This document shows, piece by piece, positions 1 to 15,382 of a DNA stretch of 64,000 nt. The DNA is taken from contig CM037778.1 in the NCBI GenBank assembly GCA_021229015.1, forward strand, positions 11,628,956 to 11,692,955. Reading direction: 5' to 3'. Every line of letters starts with the position of its first letter. Within the stretch, counting starts at the first letter, position 1. Origin of the DNA: Solen grandis (lineage: Eukaryota > Mollusca > Bivalvia > Adapedonta > Solenidae). The notes beneath the pieces are model-generated. The model saw only the letters and a program-made list of their open reading frames with translations. It did no database searches and was not told where the DNA came from. The translations under genes were made by a program, and so were the position numbers.

Positions 1-83
1 TAATAAATGGTGATCGATTAATCAATTTCCCAGGTACATACAACCGACGTCGACTAAATTGATTAATCGGATCACCACTATTA
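1..83. repeat. Foldback hairpin (MITE-like), cut by window edge
   Basis: Arms at about 1-28 and 56-83 are inverted copies differing by only a few changes (shared core GATTAATCAATTT), with a loop of about 27 bases. It has the look of a small hairpin transposon or its end. The left flank is outside the window, so no target duplication can be judged. Confidence 0.6.
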
Positions 84-3033
84 TAGGCAGAATATGAACT
101 TTAAAATTTTAAGTTTATATCAAAAATTTTGGAAATGTTTTTACATAGTTTAGCAGGATTTATTGATCAATGAAAACAAAACTGCACATATCTACATGAT
201 TTATCCTAATTTCCGTGCCACATTGCAAATTAAATGCGAGTATTACCATATAAACCAAAAAAGGAGACATTTAGAAAACACCTCCATACTTGAAACTTTA
301 CACTAGTAAAATATTAAACTTCAAAGAAAAAAAGGTTTCATTGAACTGGTCATGACAGTCTGAAAAAAATAAGGAAATAATCTTAGATTGTTTATCAAGG
401 TTTAACAGTGACTCTTAGAACCAGATTCAAAACATTTGATATGGACTATGCAAAAAGTAATTACTGAAGTTCTAGGATTTTTTTGTGGGAAAAGGGCTCA
501 TTTTTTCTAATCATATCAATTTTGGGGGAAAATCTTATGTCAAGGACTCAATTTGTGATCATCCTTTTGAAGAACACTTTATGCTTAACATCACAATTAA
601 ACCCATACATTAATTATTGTGAAACTGATGATGGTGATGATGACAACAATTTCAAACTCTTGACCTGCAACACATTAAACAGCAACTCAAAATACTTCAA
701 TTGATCATAATATCATAATGACAATTGACTGGACATTCTAGGTTTTGTATACTTTAGTCATGAAACATTACTGTTTCAATAAAATCAGGTCAGGGTTCTC
801 ATTACCTCCTTTTTTCCATGTATTTCCGTTCACTAAACATCTCAATATAAGATTTTCATCAATTTTTTCAGACTTAGAATTCTGTTATATTCACTCACGG
901 ATCAGAGGAATATAGAAAATATTCATCCGTCATGATATCATTAACAAGCTCTTTAATTAAGGATATGACCTTTAATTTCTCCAAAATTCCAAATAGACAA
1001 TATCTGTCACTCAAGTAATTGGGTTTGTCCATGTAGGTACAAACAAGATATCCATGTAATGTTGCTGAAAAGCATGGAGCACAACAGTAGTTCTATCAAT
1101 ATTCTTTGTAGACATTTATTTATTTCTAAGGGCAAATGTGTTTGTACTTACATGGAACTGGGAAAGAACACTATATTTGTAATTCTGGAGTAAGTAGTCT
1201 ATTTGCAGTGCTACAGAATTTGAAATTTTGAAAAAGAAAATCTCAATCTGGGATGTCTCTTGATATGCAGGCTTGGGCTCCATATTTTTGGGTAAAGAAT
1301 CCAGCTCTTAAATATTTAATGGGAAGACTTCTTTAACTCTGGAAAATCTTTGTCAAGGACTCCAGTTTTCAGTCCTAGAGAGAACCCTGCATGTGGCACA
1401 ATTATGAATATGAAACAAAGTCTTCAAATTGTACCACAGGATCAAGCTCAGTAAATACTCTTTTAATACATATCAATAATAAGCACCAAGCCATCAAGGA
1501 TGATGAATCAGTAAAATTCAGTTATTATTAAGTTATGACTGCACTTTTATTTTAACTTTTATTCTGACTAGGATCAAGCTGAAATGTCTTAATTCCAATA
1601 TGATAGCTCTGAATATTAGTCTGACATATATTTACCATTTTAGATGTAGGATTAGGAAAAGACGTCTTTAACAACTTTATACAAATCATACATGCTTTAA
1701 GCCATTCATAGCTAATAATACTTCAGTACAAAATCTATTCCATAACAAAACTTTAAGCCAATTTGGATTCTCTACACTATGTAATACTAATAAGTCCCAA
1801 ATAATGCAATTTAGTTTTGAGGGTATATCACAAAAACTGCTGACACCCTAGAAACTGATTTAACCTTTTATAAAAAAAAAATGTAGACATCAAAAAGTCT
1901 TCAAGGTTAAACTGCTGTCAAACAGTAGAGCTAATTTCGAGATTTACAAAAGGGAATCATTCTTCTACAATCTAACCGAACTAATGGAGATCTATACTAC
2001 CTATGCATTTTTTTTTTTTCAAAATTAACCTCTCTTTTTTTTTTAAACATCTAGTTCAGATTTTCAAACAGGTGCAGTTCACATCGAACTTACATGGATG
2101 ATAGTTGATACATAAACATGCGTTCAACTTACATTACACGGTGATAAATTGATCCAAATCAAAAAGCACACAACACGTTCACACCGGGTATTCTAGTATT
2201 CCAACTAAAGTTCCCTGACAGCCTCTCGAGCCCTGACGAAGGGAGGGGGTGTCGTCTATCGGTGAAGTGTGTAAAGATTAACGTCTATTAGAAAACTCGC
2301 ACTCCAGATATTTTAACTGGATAAAGCTTTCGGTGATCTTTACTACAACATGTACAGCAAACTTAATATACACTATCCTATCATCCATACAAATGCTTTT
2401 TTTCTTTTTCATTTCTCACCTTACTCTACAAGGAGGCGCTGTTTTCAGTGACCCCGGAAGTGAAATGTAACGCTAGCTGGGAGAAGTCATTAGTTTCAGA
2501 CGTCCTTTCGTCCCATTATTTGTTCGTAGTTAGAAACCAGTGAGACCAATTAATACTACTTCTACTACTACAATTGTTACTACCTTTTTTGTTATTTTTG
2601 TTTTTGTTTACTAATGATAATAGCTCTATTCATTTATGTTACTTTTCATGGTTGCTGAGGAACTGGAATGTCCACGTCTCGTTTAGTTCAACTAAAATTG
2701 AACACTGGGTGCCATTCCGTGCCGAAGTCAACGTGATGAACGGTTCTGGAACGAGGTGGAGCACAAATACGACTGTCTCCATGTTTGCTCAAATAACTAT
2801 ATTACTGTCTTTTCGACGTTATGATGTCATCACTAATCACTACAGATTCAGCACTGCCATATCAATTTCAATTTTTATAAAATTGTATTGTTGTTAACTT
2901 TATATATTATTAAAATGAATGTCTTGCATTCTGATAATGGGTGTCATTAGAGCGTACAATCCCCCACAATCGTATACCGGGTTGTCATGCATGAGGAAAG
3001 GTACGTCGGCCGCCCGAAATACGGGATGGTGAC

Positions 3034-3036
<3 letters not shown>
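84..3036. other. AT-rich sequence without a recognisable gene
   Basis: No reading frame here shows a domain, and splice-bounded open stretches were not recognised. Around 2430-2540 the base composition is more balanced and includes an ETS-like CCGGAAGTG, which could mark a promoter. No adjoining coding exon was found to support that. The 107-codon frame at 2574-2897 has the composition of random AT-rich DNA. Confidence 0.5.

Positions 3037-3072
<36 letters not shown>
3037..3072. repeat. (AT)n microsatellite
   Basis: About 18 uninterrupted AT units. The small frames predicted on both strands across it encode only alternating Tyr-Ile and are not genes. Confidence 0.95.
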
Positions 3073-3075
<3 letters not shown>

Positions 3076-4630
3076 AACATCCGGTTTTGGCCTACCCACG
3101 CCTCTGCGACATTGTAAACAGTTTATATACTTTGAGAACTTATTTCGTAACAGATGTAAAATATACAACACTTAAGCGTTAGCTTTCTAATAGCCTTATT
3201 TTTTTTTTAAACAGAAAACATATTTTATCTTATATTAATTTCAATCCTTTTTTTTAACCCGGAGAATGGTATCTAAGCGAATGACGTGTTACTCATTCCA
3301 TTCCAGATTAATTTACAGGGCAAAGTAATTCGAGTTCATACACAGTATCCTTAAATATTTTATTATGCATATAGTTTTAACATATTTTATTTCGTCTTTG
3401 AACAGTGCAATATACAATCATGATATAAATTTAAAAAAAATACATGAAAAGGGATTAGAATGAATGCGAAGCTTAGTTAGTTCTTCTCCCATATTGTACT
3501 TATTATGCATATACTAAGCATGTTTGAAATTGAATACCTTTATTAATACTTTTTATTCAGTTATTTTGGATAAAAAGACTATAAAATATGCATAAAATAT
3601 AAATCATATCATATCCACTATAAAAATAATATATTAGTCGCAACGGTAGATTGTTTGGACTCTGTCTCAAGAAAAGTCAATTGTTTCGAATTCCAAAGAC
3701 AATTTTTCAATTATTTATCATACGTATGACTGACTTATATATGCATGTTTATACATACTACCGCAGGTGTGCATATAAACGCAAAAATGTACTAGGGTAT
3801 TTTATCTTTGTTTATCTTTAACCCTCTGATCGTTTGGGCCGATCCTCAAAACCATTGTTCTCTCTAAATGCCACATATGACTCGTCTATTCCCCAACCCG
3901 GATATATTTAAGAAAAAGAAAAATACAAACCTTAACGTGCAATGGCGTCCAAAGGCCTAGGACTAAAGGCCATCGAGAACATATATCTATGACATGACAA
4001 GTTGTTATGAATGTAATTATACATATCATTGCTCAGGAAACTGGTATTATTGCGGTGAAAAATCAGACAACGTCCTATAAAGTCTTAAAGTCTGTATTTT
4101 ACCGCAGCACATAAAACCATATTTACAAATCTATTGATTGATTATGTAAAATGTTTGTGACGTCCGGTAGTCATTCACCCAAATTACTACGCACCTCGGG
4201 TCTGGTCAAATATCACTGAATGATGTTAAAACCCGTTGTATTCTTGTGATTGTGTGAATGTCATACATTTCCCCAATTTACAGATTACTTCATATACTTT
4301 ACACACACGCGCGCGGGCACACACACAAATGCGTGCGCGCAACATCTTTTTTTGTTTGTTTTTGTTTATGTTTATAAAGAAGGGAAAATATTCTGATTAA
4401 CCAAGAACCTAAATTTATAAGAGTTATTGCCCTTAAAAGGTTGCCAGTCTAAAACATTTTATAATTTCTAATTTTTAATGCCTTATACTGTTTTATTGTT
4501 CTATATGTATCAGTTATCTTTAAAAAAAGTTTTTGCGGGCGTAAACAGGAATATTATTTTACCAAAGAAATACGAGTACACGTATATTTCGTCACTGTTA
4601 TAGTTGTCTATGGACCAAGGATCTGTATTG

Positions 4631-4897
4631 TTCAATTGTTTATTGGATTTAACGTCCCAACGACAATAATTCAGTCATTTGGAGAGAAAGATATAGTGCT
4701 GCCACAATGCAGTATCACGCCATAGACATGTTGCATGATACCACACCCAGTCATATTATCCTGACACCGGACACATCAGTCCTGGAACTATCCTTATATG
4801 CTGAGGTCACTACGACTTTGGCTTGTCTCGGCCGGGGAGCGATCTCCTGATGCCGGAACAGATGCTCTAACAACTCGGGCACCATGTTCGGTCCCGG
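4631..4897 (-). mobile_element. tRNA-derived SINE, family 1, with target duplication
   Basis: This is a diverged minus-strand copy of the family seen complete at 47881-48190: it has the tail TTTAACGTCCCAAC, the middle TGATACCACACCCAGTCA and a decayed tRNA-like head on the right. Flanking TCTGTATTG occurs at 4622-4630 and again at 4898-4906, a 9-bp duplication consistent with LINE-mediated insertion. Copying depends on a partner LINE; the element encodes no protein. Confidence 0.8.
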
Positions 4898-4906
4898 TCT
4901 GTATTG

Positions 4907-7900
4907 AAATATTTTGCAGTAATTTGTGTTGATTTATGTCAAATAATAAATTTGATAAATCTGCAATTTTGTGAAAACTCAAAGGATTTTTTTTTATTAT
5001 TTTTTTTTAAATTTATTTACGCTGTTAATTTTTCAGTAACATAGTAAACAAACATGGCGGTCATGGTGATTGATTTAAATTTGAAGTGATTTTTCTTTAT
5101 TCCTCACTGAATGTAGAAAATCAACAGGTTTTGTTTGTCGTTTGTGTTTGGAGGATATGAGAGTTAGTGTTCATGTGCTAGACCAATGCATGGATCATTT
5201 GCTGATCTTGCAGTATGATATTTGTGACATGGTGTCTTGTTCGTTAGATGCCACCTTGAAAACGCCTTTTCACCTATATTAATGCATAGACCATACAGAG
5301 CGAGTAAAATAAAGTTACGTTTCATTCTTGGAAATCAATTATTTAAGGGGGATAACTCAGGGATGTATCAAGATACGCAGGGATACAAGGATTTTCCCAA
5401 GATCTTAAATTTAGATTTTGTACGCACTGTCGTTTGGTGCGTAATGGGCGCTACGCCCGTGCAACTGTTGAGGATGGCATACGTATGAGTTCATAAGGAA
5501 TTGTTAATGATATCAGAAGGAAGGGGGTATAGACTGCTGGCGGAGACAAAATCAAGGAGACAAACACTGTCATAATTATCAGTGGTTTATTAGTGCGCAT
5601 ATAATGCTTATTAGCACCTATACTTACACAAAATAACAAGAGAGATGAATGTAGCAAACATTACAGTCATGTACACTGCACACACTCTTAGACAATTGCA
5701 ACAAAACATCGATGATACTGAAATTGCTGAAACAAAAGCAAAAATTTATGTTTCACTTCAGCGATTGCTATCCCTCGTAATTTGGGCCCCGAAAAGGGAC
5801 TTCAGCCAAATAAGAAACGGACCCCCCCCCCGATTTGATTCAAATAATTTCTTACCTGATAAAATTAAATGCAACTGGTCTTTATTTCATAGAATAGAAA
5901 ATGCCTCTTGGTAAGATAATCATTTTATGCATATTTACAATTCCCAAATGTATTGCAGTCTTACAATATGACAGGCTGCTGAATTTGTAAAGCTAATATT
6001 CATAAAAACAACAAAGCTATGTTCAGTCATATTAAATCAATAATTTCCCAGCTTACCGAAACCTAGCCCTCTTTTCCTCGTGCTGAAAAATATCTGTTAA
6101 CTTAAATGCAAAGGAAAAACTATTCACATAGACAAAACTATAGACTTTGCAATTACAATATCATAAATTAATTAACCATTCTGACATCATACACACATTT
6201 GCATACATTATATTGTATAAACTTATACAACATTAAAATCGTGTGAGTAACCATTATATAAAAAAATAACAACATGATATTTTCACATACAATGACAGGG
6301 AATGGATAAATCAGTGAACATTCATGGAAACAATAACAGACAATTATCTAAAAACACACACTCCTCTTTTTCTTGAATATTGAATGGGTGTTTGAATAAG
6401 ATTGATCGATATGCTCAACCAGTCACTTATATTTCACGCATAAATGATAATTAATCCGGCGATATCTAGAATTCTGCCACTCAGCTAAATGAAATGATTT
6501 AATGTGCACTTACTTAAATAAACTGGCACTTGCTTAATTCTACATTCATTAAATGCAATGAATTGTCTTAGGTAGCCCAAAATAAAAAAGAAATAAAAAA
6601 GTAGTTGATTTCAGCAGAGGGTTTAAATAAATGTCAACAATCATTTGAATAAAAACAACGAGAACAACAAATGTAAGTTTGATACTGCATATAAAATAAG
6701 TTATCTCCCTTTCAAACGCCTTGCAGAAATAAAACATGTTTATGTTGAATAAATGTCGACTGGTGACCCAGCCATAGGAAGCCTACCTCAAAACCCCAAA
6801 GAACATCAAAGGAACGCTCAAGAAGGTGACGGTCAAGGGAAAAAAAAAAAAGCTTCGTGCCTTTAACTGGCTGACTTAAATTCGATTTATTTCGACTAAA
6901 TTGTTCAGTTATATCTAAGATGAAGGTAAAAACCATGTAGACATTTAGATTGCATTTATTTGATTACCAAAGCGTTTATTTTCTTTTCATGTACTACACA
7001 TATACTCATATGCTCTTGCCTTACAAAACAATCTAACTTTAGTAGGCGTAGGGCCCAACTAAACAGAAGTAGAAATTTCAAAGCAAAGGATGAACCGTAT
7101 CTGTTTTTCAGTTTGTGAAAAAGGCACTGATAAAACGAAAGATGTAGAAGAAACACAAAATAATCATAAAGTAAACATAATGTAAACAAGTTGCCGCACC
7201 GTCACAATCATGGCTGTTGATTTAACTCGCATTACATCAATGACAATGAATTATTAGAAAAACAAACTCACTGCCAAATCCACACGCAAGAATACAAAGA
7301 AATCACTGTCCCTATAATTGCCCTATACATGATTTGTGTATTGAACTACTGCTATATATTTAATGAATCAATGAAAGAATTTAATACTTATATAAATGAG
7401 CAGCTTACACTTGTAATTGAACATGTGGTAATCTAAAACATTCATGTATGATTAACTAATGCAGAATCAAAAGATTTCTTTAAATCCATAATTGATCCTT
7501 TTTTATTTAAATTAGTGCATGCATATATATATACATTGAAATCAGCTGGTAACTGTAGTTATATTTTTTGTCAGAAAACTACCGGTTAAAATTTAAACTT
7601 AACTGTCTGATTGGACAAAAATAATGTAAATTTGAATCAAAACTTATTTACTACGAACACTTTGAAATATATTTGATTTTATACTGCAATGTTAATGAAT
7701 ATATTATGTTACTTGTTTAGTTTTCTTCTCAAGTAATGACCTTCCTTGCCATACCATGCTTTTGGTTCATACACAATTACAAACCCTGCCGCCATTTCCC
7801 AGGAAAGAAAAAATTCTACAACAACATTTAAAAACAGCAATCTTTACTTTGACATTTAATGGCACTTAAGGGAGTTTACATACGTCAATGAGCTGTTTAC

Positions 7901-9930
7901 CATCTTGTCAAAATAAGTACATAAACACAAACAATACAAAACATTTGCCTCTTCCAATCCAGCAGGAAGACTGTAAACATCGCGAGATCTCGTGTGATCT
8001 CACTCTAGACGTGACATGTAGTTAAAAATGTGATCGTGTTTGTTGTTTAACAGTACAAAAATTTCACTGTTTATGCGCACAAAATAAATAAATTGAAAAA
8101 AGAAATATGGATAATAAAATAAAAAAAGATCCCTTGAAATGGAAATAATGAATATCAATGGTTTTATTACACATTTTCCTCTCAATCGCACGTTTTTATT
8201 CCGCTAAAACTTTTCAAATAAAAAAAAAAGAAATATAAGGTCATCATAAGTGTCGAATCGAATATAACAATGTAATTTTTTTTGTTTTAACCAAACACGA
8301 CCATACTGGCAAAACCGAAAATCTCAGACAACTGTAAGTAATGAGTATGACGCGGTCAAGGAACTATTGAGATCGTTCCAGCAATCGTCTACAAGACATC
8401 TCAAACATTTTTAACAATCACTATTTATGATTTTAAACATTACATTCACTGTTGTTTTTATCATTATTATACAAGTTGGTTACCATCATGTATTTGTCCA
8501 TTTAGAGGAGATAATCTTGCTAGAAACAATGCCAGTAACTGTCCTTTGACTCTTGATGGAACGAAAATTCTTAAGAACAGGTCAGATTCTAGCAATAGTT
8601 TCAGACACAAAGTGATGGCAGATTGTTACAATTCTCACAGGACCAACACATATGTTATAACGGATCGCTTTGTTAAAACTTGGTGCAGTCTGTCCACGGT
8701 TGATAGAGTGGAGGGTAGGGGGTGGAAGGAGGGCAATTAGTTTATGTTGTCACGTTGCCATGACAACACGATAGCAAGTTAGTGGCGTATAAGGTAGCAC
8801 TCTCTACCGGCGACCTGCAATATACACAGAACGTAATGTTAGCGATTTGACATGTTATTTGATATATTTTTTAAAGCACCTTGTTCACAGGTGGTCAATG
8901 AATAAGAATTTGATTTTTAACTTTTGTGTGTACATATATATGTCTATCAATACCTATCTTCATATGTATGGTCACCGAATGTAACCAATGTGTAAAGTGT
9001 AAAAGAATGGACAATACCGTCACAGACGGCATTGAAACTACATGTATATTTAGAATTTTAAAAACAATATGTAGACTTTTTTTCTATTTGCATTTGCCGT
9101 AACTTGGCTGATCACATTCACTCTTTGCGCGTGCACTAAGTTCATAGGCTCAACTAACGATATCGCTACCCCGAACTGGTGAAGTCGCCATGTTGCAGAA
9201 CGTGTCACGTGTTATCGTAAGCATCAGTATTCTATATTTAACCGGTTTCGCAGAGTTTACCTAAATGCCGTTTTCCCGTGTAATGTGATCAACACTTACT
9301 GAATTAATTTGTCAGGAAACAAAGACTTCACCAACATTAACGAGGGAGAGTAGATTTTTTTTTAATTTTCTACCGATCATCTGTGAACGAGCAGCTTTAA
9401 ATCTTGCCTTGAAACAGTGTACCCCCCCCCCCTTTTTTTTCTCCAATTTGATGTAAACCAACAGAAAAATATCATAACCTGTAAAGAACTTGTCAGCCAA
9501 TGATAGTTCCTTGCATTTTTTATATTCTGGTAACAATGTTGTTAATACACGAATGATTGAATGCACCATGTCCCTAGACGACAACTACAGACTTATCATT
9601 ACAATTTAGACATAATAAAAAGATAGGGCTTTTGACTGTAAAGATCTCAGTATCATTGGCCAAAATAATCATGGGTATGAAACTTCTAAGCGAACGGCAC
9701 TGAGAAACTTTAGAGATTTTCATCAATCTCAGATGGAAAGACAATCACTATTTCAGGCTGAAGCGGTTGCAAGTGACATCACATTGTGATAACTGTAGTT
9801 ACCTCCCTTTAGTGGAGTTAAACTCGACCATCCCGAGAAACACGGAATGGAATGTATTTAGAGGTAATGGCCGAGGTAATACCAGAGGGAAAACGAAATA
9901 TTGTCAGGACGCAATTATTGTTCCAATTAG
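4907..9930. other. Intergenic stretch, no gene seen
   Basis: This is AT-rich DNA with scattered homopolymers (poly-C at 5821-5830 and 9421-9430) and short TTATCTCCCTTT-type motifs that recur elsewhere in the window (for example near 6698 and 9800). Open frames of 60-90 codons overlap one another on both strands and carry no recognisable domain. I see nothing here that supports a coding exon. Confidence 0.5.
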
Positions 9931-9938
9931 TACAAAGT

Positions 9939-9944
9939 TTTATT
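9939..9944 (-). terminator. Candidate poly(A) signal of the CUB-receptor gene
   Basis: AATAAA on the minus strand, about 360 bases beyond the stop codon. It is the nearest canonical hexamer noticed in the right orientation. No transcript evidence is available. Confidence 0.35.
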
Positions 9945-10306
9945 GAAGTGCAAAGCAGATTTCACCTAAAAAATGACAACAACCGTCAGCTGACGGAATT
10001 ACCCTGAGGACTTCCGATTAGAGTAGGAGAGAGGTGCATACTTTTTCTATCGGAGCATGGTAAAATTATAGGGATTTCACGCTTAGTGAAAAATAATTCA
10101 CTAATAATGGGTTTCTCATTGTTTAAAACTGTAATGTTTATATATTTAGTCTACAAATGTGAAACTAGACTTCCCCAATTCTTTTAGATTGATTGTATTG
10201 TAAGTTATATAAGTTATAAATATCATATGAACAAATTTTTTATTCTAGTTTAATGACAAGCATGAAATATTACATCAACAGAAAACAATCTTGCAATGGT
10301 CTCCAG

Positions 10307-10533
10307 CTACACCCATTTATTATTACTGGTACCTCTGTTTTCCTTCATTGCTTTCCTATACGCCTCTTTCCGCTTCTTTTGATCCTTTTTCCTCTGTAGG
10401 TCTGCTTGAGCTTCAGGGTCCGCCATTAGAGCTCTCTGTTTCAAGTGTCTCTCATAAGCAAACGCAAAGAAAAAGAAGGCAATGAACAGACCAAACCCAA
10501 TACAGGACCCGATGATCATGATAGTGTATTTAT
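10307..10533 (-). CDS. CUB-receptor gene, terminal exon (TM and tail)
   Basis: It opens with DKYTIMIIGSCIGFG and runs through a strongly hydrophobic helix into a tail rich in Lys, Arg, Glu and Gln (QRKKDQKKRKEAYRKAMKE). The helix and tail were also visible as a stand-alone frame. The gene ends in TAG at 10307-10309. The tail has no tyrosine-based signalling motif that I recognise. Confidence 0.85.
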
Positions 10534-12240
10534 CTGAAATATACGGTAATGTTTAAAAGTAATATCTCAAATAAAGACAGTTTTTTTTTTCTTCAATTTA
10601 TACTTTGAACCACACAGTTTGACTTAAGTTGGTGTTTTTTATTTGTTCACTTTTCTTACTGGTCATAAACATAAAAAAAACGCATATGCAAATTGCAAAT
10701 ACATTGTAAGAATTATGAAGGAGAAATATACAATAATATCTACAAAGAAAACCTCCAATAAAAATGCCGTTCAACTTCAAATTTAACACATACGGGTCTG
10801 ACACGATATTTGAGCTTAAAAATCACTTTAAACCACACAACTTGCAATAAATATAAATTGGTTTATGTCCTAGCAATCGTGCCAGACTCCTTTGATTCAA
10901 CTAGAACGTAAATGATGATTACTTTTTATACAATTTTGATTTTTAAAAGACATTTGCTAGGGTTTTATCATGTATTCTGGATATCAGCAGTAATTTAAGT
11001 TATTAGCCATATTCCATATCTTGCCACTGGATGGAAATATTTCTATGAAACTTTGACACTTTGAAGACATTCAAAAATGTAAATATTTCATAAAGAGCCC
11101 CCCCCCCCCCAACTTTTATCTAATTTGGGGAGATAATCTGGATTTAACATTGAAGCCTATGAGAAATATACATTTTCTGTGAATATTAGACTGAATATGA
11201 TTTCTGATAAAACTTACGGTAGGAAGATGAATTATATGATTCTGTTTCAAATTTCATGAAAAAAGAAATCTAAACCTTACTGTAGAAAAATGGAGAAAGT
11301 CTTTCTGTTTAGGCGTATGACATTTTTTTTTTACATATCTCACATGAATAAAATGCACAACAGTTTTCTTTATATGATTTATGTATCAGTTAATCTTTAG
11401 AAGTTGTGACGAAACACAACAAACAATAACTGAGTAAGCGGGAAATTATCAATGAAACTTGTGTGATGTAAGTCAGTTGCGTGCTATGTTATAAAACATT
11501 TCCTAGGTACAAGTCACTTGACTTTCCCCTTTACTGTTCTAATTTATCCTTAACGCAATACTCAATAGTCCTTTGACTTTCTAGTGTATTCCCTACACAT
11601 TCAGCATCTGTAATACATGCATACAAATAGATGTGAGTAATAGGTATCACCGGTAGTTATCGTTTATATTTTTAATTTTATGGAATTTATCGCAAGCGAC
11701 GCAAAGGGATGCGCTGCGATAAAAAAAAATAATATTTTCTCCATATCAAGACCACACGGTTCATTTTATGCCAAATATTTTTTATACAAAATATTGATAT
11801 AAGTTGACCTACTGACCTATACCTATACCGTCACACATGTGCTCGTCGCAACCGGAAGTACAGCCGCAGTCATTGAAGCCATCACACCGGTAGGACATTG
11901 TCATACACACCTTGTTGTCACACCCCCACTCGTACGATCTGCAATCTGTCAGTCAACAAAAAAGTTAGCAATCACTCCATGGAGTAAATAATCAACAGTT
12001 TAACATTTAAATTATAATGGAACATCATTAAATCCAAAGTTGTGGCGGCAAAAATTAAAATAAATAGCGTAGTGTTAAAAGATTCAAAGATACAGGTTCA
12101 ACTATTTTTTATTTAGTTACGTTTCTTGTTACATGATTCAATTGCTTATATAAAAAAGTAACATCACATGTTTTTACAATAAAGGACAAGGGAAACAAAG
12201 AAGTGATGAGCAATAGAGCAAAAGAGAGGGAAAATCAAAC

Positions 12241-12272
<32 letters not shown>

Positions 12273-15200
12273 GAACATATGTTTGTTAAAGTAGTAATAC
12301 ATTTCGCGGCGGTTGTTGTTGTTTGTATTGGGGTTTAACGTTGCTGGGATAGTATTTCAATCATATAGCGACGTCCAGCTAATTACAGGTGGAGGAAGAC
12401 CCCAAGTAAACAGAGGTACCCGGGTAGAACCACCGACCTACCGCAAACAGCTGAAGGCTTCTCACATGAAAAATCCGAAGTCCCTACCGGGATTCGAACC
12501 CACAGCGGTGAGGGGCTGAGAGATTTGTAGTCCACGACTGTAACCGCTCGGCCACGGCGGCCCCATTTCGCGGCGGTACAAATAATTTGAATTAACAAAG
12601 GATTAGAAAAAACCGATGTATGTTTTATGTATGTAAACAAAGAGATAATAAAGAAAATACTGCGGTAATGAAACGAACATTTATCACTTTTTTTTTTTTT
12701 TTAATTTTTCATTGTTTGAATTTCCCCATCCTGTAGTCCAAATGTCTTTATATGTAATTAAATAAAAAATAACATGTGAATCATTTGTAATGTATTTGAC
12801 ACAAAATGTTGATAAAGATACACTGATTTTTTTTTTTTATAAACCCCTAAAACCACACTTTTGAAAATGCGATGAGTTTTTATGTTATTTACTTAAGAAG
12901 ACATGCATCAAACTCCGCCGCAGTAGTTACCTCCCCTTACAGTTGTCAATAACCACTGCCACCACAAGTAGATTCGGCTGATATAGGCCGGATTTACTTT
13001 TATCACTTTTGACTTTAGTTTTGAAATTATTTCGTTCGGCCCTCGCAGCTGCAAAATCCTTTTGATGAGGGAAATAAATAAAATGGTTCCAAATTACAAA
13101 CCACACTTTCTCCTTTACTGTTCCAGTTTAAGCTTAACGTAACATTAGGATTATCATTCCTTTGATTTTAGTTTAATGAACTGTGCACATTTGAATTTCG
13201 AGGGTGTCATGTTAGATATTGAGAATATAATTTATTTACATTTAATAATTTATTTGTTTTGCTAAAAGGTTATCTCACAACCCGTCAAAGCATGTGTTGG
13301 GGTTTATTGGTTTTGTTCAGTATATAAGATTATAAAATAAAATAATAATGGTGATGATGATAATTATGACAATGGCTACAATTTCTACTGCTAATAATGG
13401 CGATGAAGATGTTGCTACATATATTATTCAATAATTGACGATGGTGGTGTTATTGATGCTGTTGTTGTTGATGATGATATTAATAATAATGACGACAATG
13501 GTATAATGAGACACTTCTTACCTTCAATTGGATTTGATACACCCGATATATTTGAGCCTGAAATGGTGAAAAGTAACCGCATAAAATAATACCATATAGA
13601 CCATTTCAGCAGAGGATCGGCATTTCCCGGTATAATTCGCCATTCAAATTGACCAATCAGTTACCGGATACAAAAATCTCAACTGTATCGTTTAATTCAT
13701 ATTCAACAATGTGTGGAATTATAAACCAGCATGTAGATATGGAGGAATGGTCTGTAGACAAAGAAGAACATTCCAGAAATTGTTGCAGTTCTATTACTCT
13801 CCCTATGTGAGGGCATAATTCCTTTCGGAGCGGAACATTTAATGCACATAATAACCATAGATGGCGCACTCCAAGAGTTCCTGGATATTTCATATCTTGA
13901 ACATCTCATTAGAGTTGAAACATGTAACGAACACGTCAAAGGTGCACCGACAGTATGATCAGACGTTTTATACCAGGAACTCGTTGTAAAGGTAGAAATC
14001 CATGCCAGTTTACATACGTTACATAGATCTTACATGCTATGTAAAAATATTGTTCATGAAATATACATTTTTTTTTCTCTTGTCGTAAAAGCTTAACTAC
14101 ATTTAAAGTTTTCGTCACATGGAGATAACTCGAATCATTTATTTAATTGTAAGAGGTTGTCTTTGTACAATTAAACCTTTAAACAGATCAGTCCACTATT
14201 GGAACCGTCTCACTATTAAGTTTTCTCTCTACACAATGTTTAATTTTAAAATGATGACAGCTTGAAATGATACTATTAATCTTATTTTTGAGATTTTACC
14301 CAATATTTTAAAAGTGTTCAAATCTAAGTAAAATCAATAATTTTAAATTAACCCTTAAGCAAATATCGTTAAAAATACTTTAACAATGTGAAAGAGACAT
14401 CGATTACAGGAAAACATTATAAATAGACACAAAATACCCCTTTCTTGCTTGCAGGGACACAGTTAAAAGTCATAAGCACTTTCAGTATACACATTAAATT
14501 ACTCTCAGAGTGTATGGTTTGACTATTGTTACCCAATTACTGAGGACCGGTTGAAATGACTGAAACTCCCTTGATCTAAACATCAACAGTATTTGCTCTT
14601 GTCCGACAAATACAAATAACTTAAAATATAATTACAGTTCTTTAATAATGTTTAATTTCAAAATACATCAAAGCAAAGTGTGGGCGTTCCTATATGGGGA
14701 CGAACTGGTTCATTTTAAGAACTTCATCTAGACTTCGTTCGATTGTATACAAAACTGTAGAACAGCGTTGATATGAAATATAAAAATGTTTTGTAAAGTT
14801 TTCTTGGATGCAACAACAGCTTATGCTCTTATTTATATTTCATGTAGGTCCTATATACACCGAATTAGACAGACAGACAGACAGACAGACAGACGGACAG
14901 ATAGCTCAACCTGAAACTCATATTGAAATACGACCTGGTTTAATGATAAATGACATCTTATGCTCCGTCGCAGGTATTTCTTTGTGAAAAGGAGCCGTTT
15001 TGTGTATTCAGAAACATGCAGATTAATTGTTTATCCGACATACGTACCTACATAAGTTGAATATATATGACCTTGGAATCCAGCCGTATAGTTCACGCCG
15101 TCGCTTCGGAATTGCACTTGAAGCCAGCTTGCTCTAGCTGTCACCACGTGATTAGTCCGGGATGTACATGTCTGACTCTCGTCAAATATAATGTCAGTGT

Positions 15201-15345
15201 CTGTCTTCCCGTCCTTCATCTGGGGATAATTATACACGATGTGAGGCTTTGTATGACATAGTGAGATTAGATTGAACCAGTAATGTAGAATACTGGTGGT
15301 TTATATATTTCGAATTATATGTAAAGACATAAAGACATTCGCAGT

Positions 15346-15382
<37 letters not shown>

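Noticed and set aside
2574..2897. 107-codon frame with a hydrophobic start resembling a signal peptide
   Set aside because: The start is a run of TTT/TTA codons from AT-rich DNA and no domain or splice context follows.
13657..13939. Two overlapping 78-codon minus-strand frames
   Set aside because: They overlap in different frames, lie within an intron of the CUB gene, and neither shows a domain or splice support.
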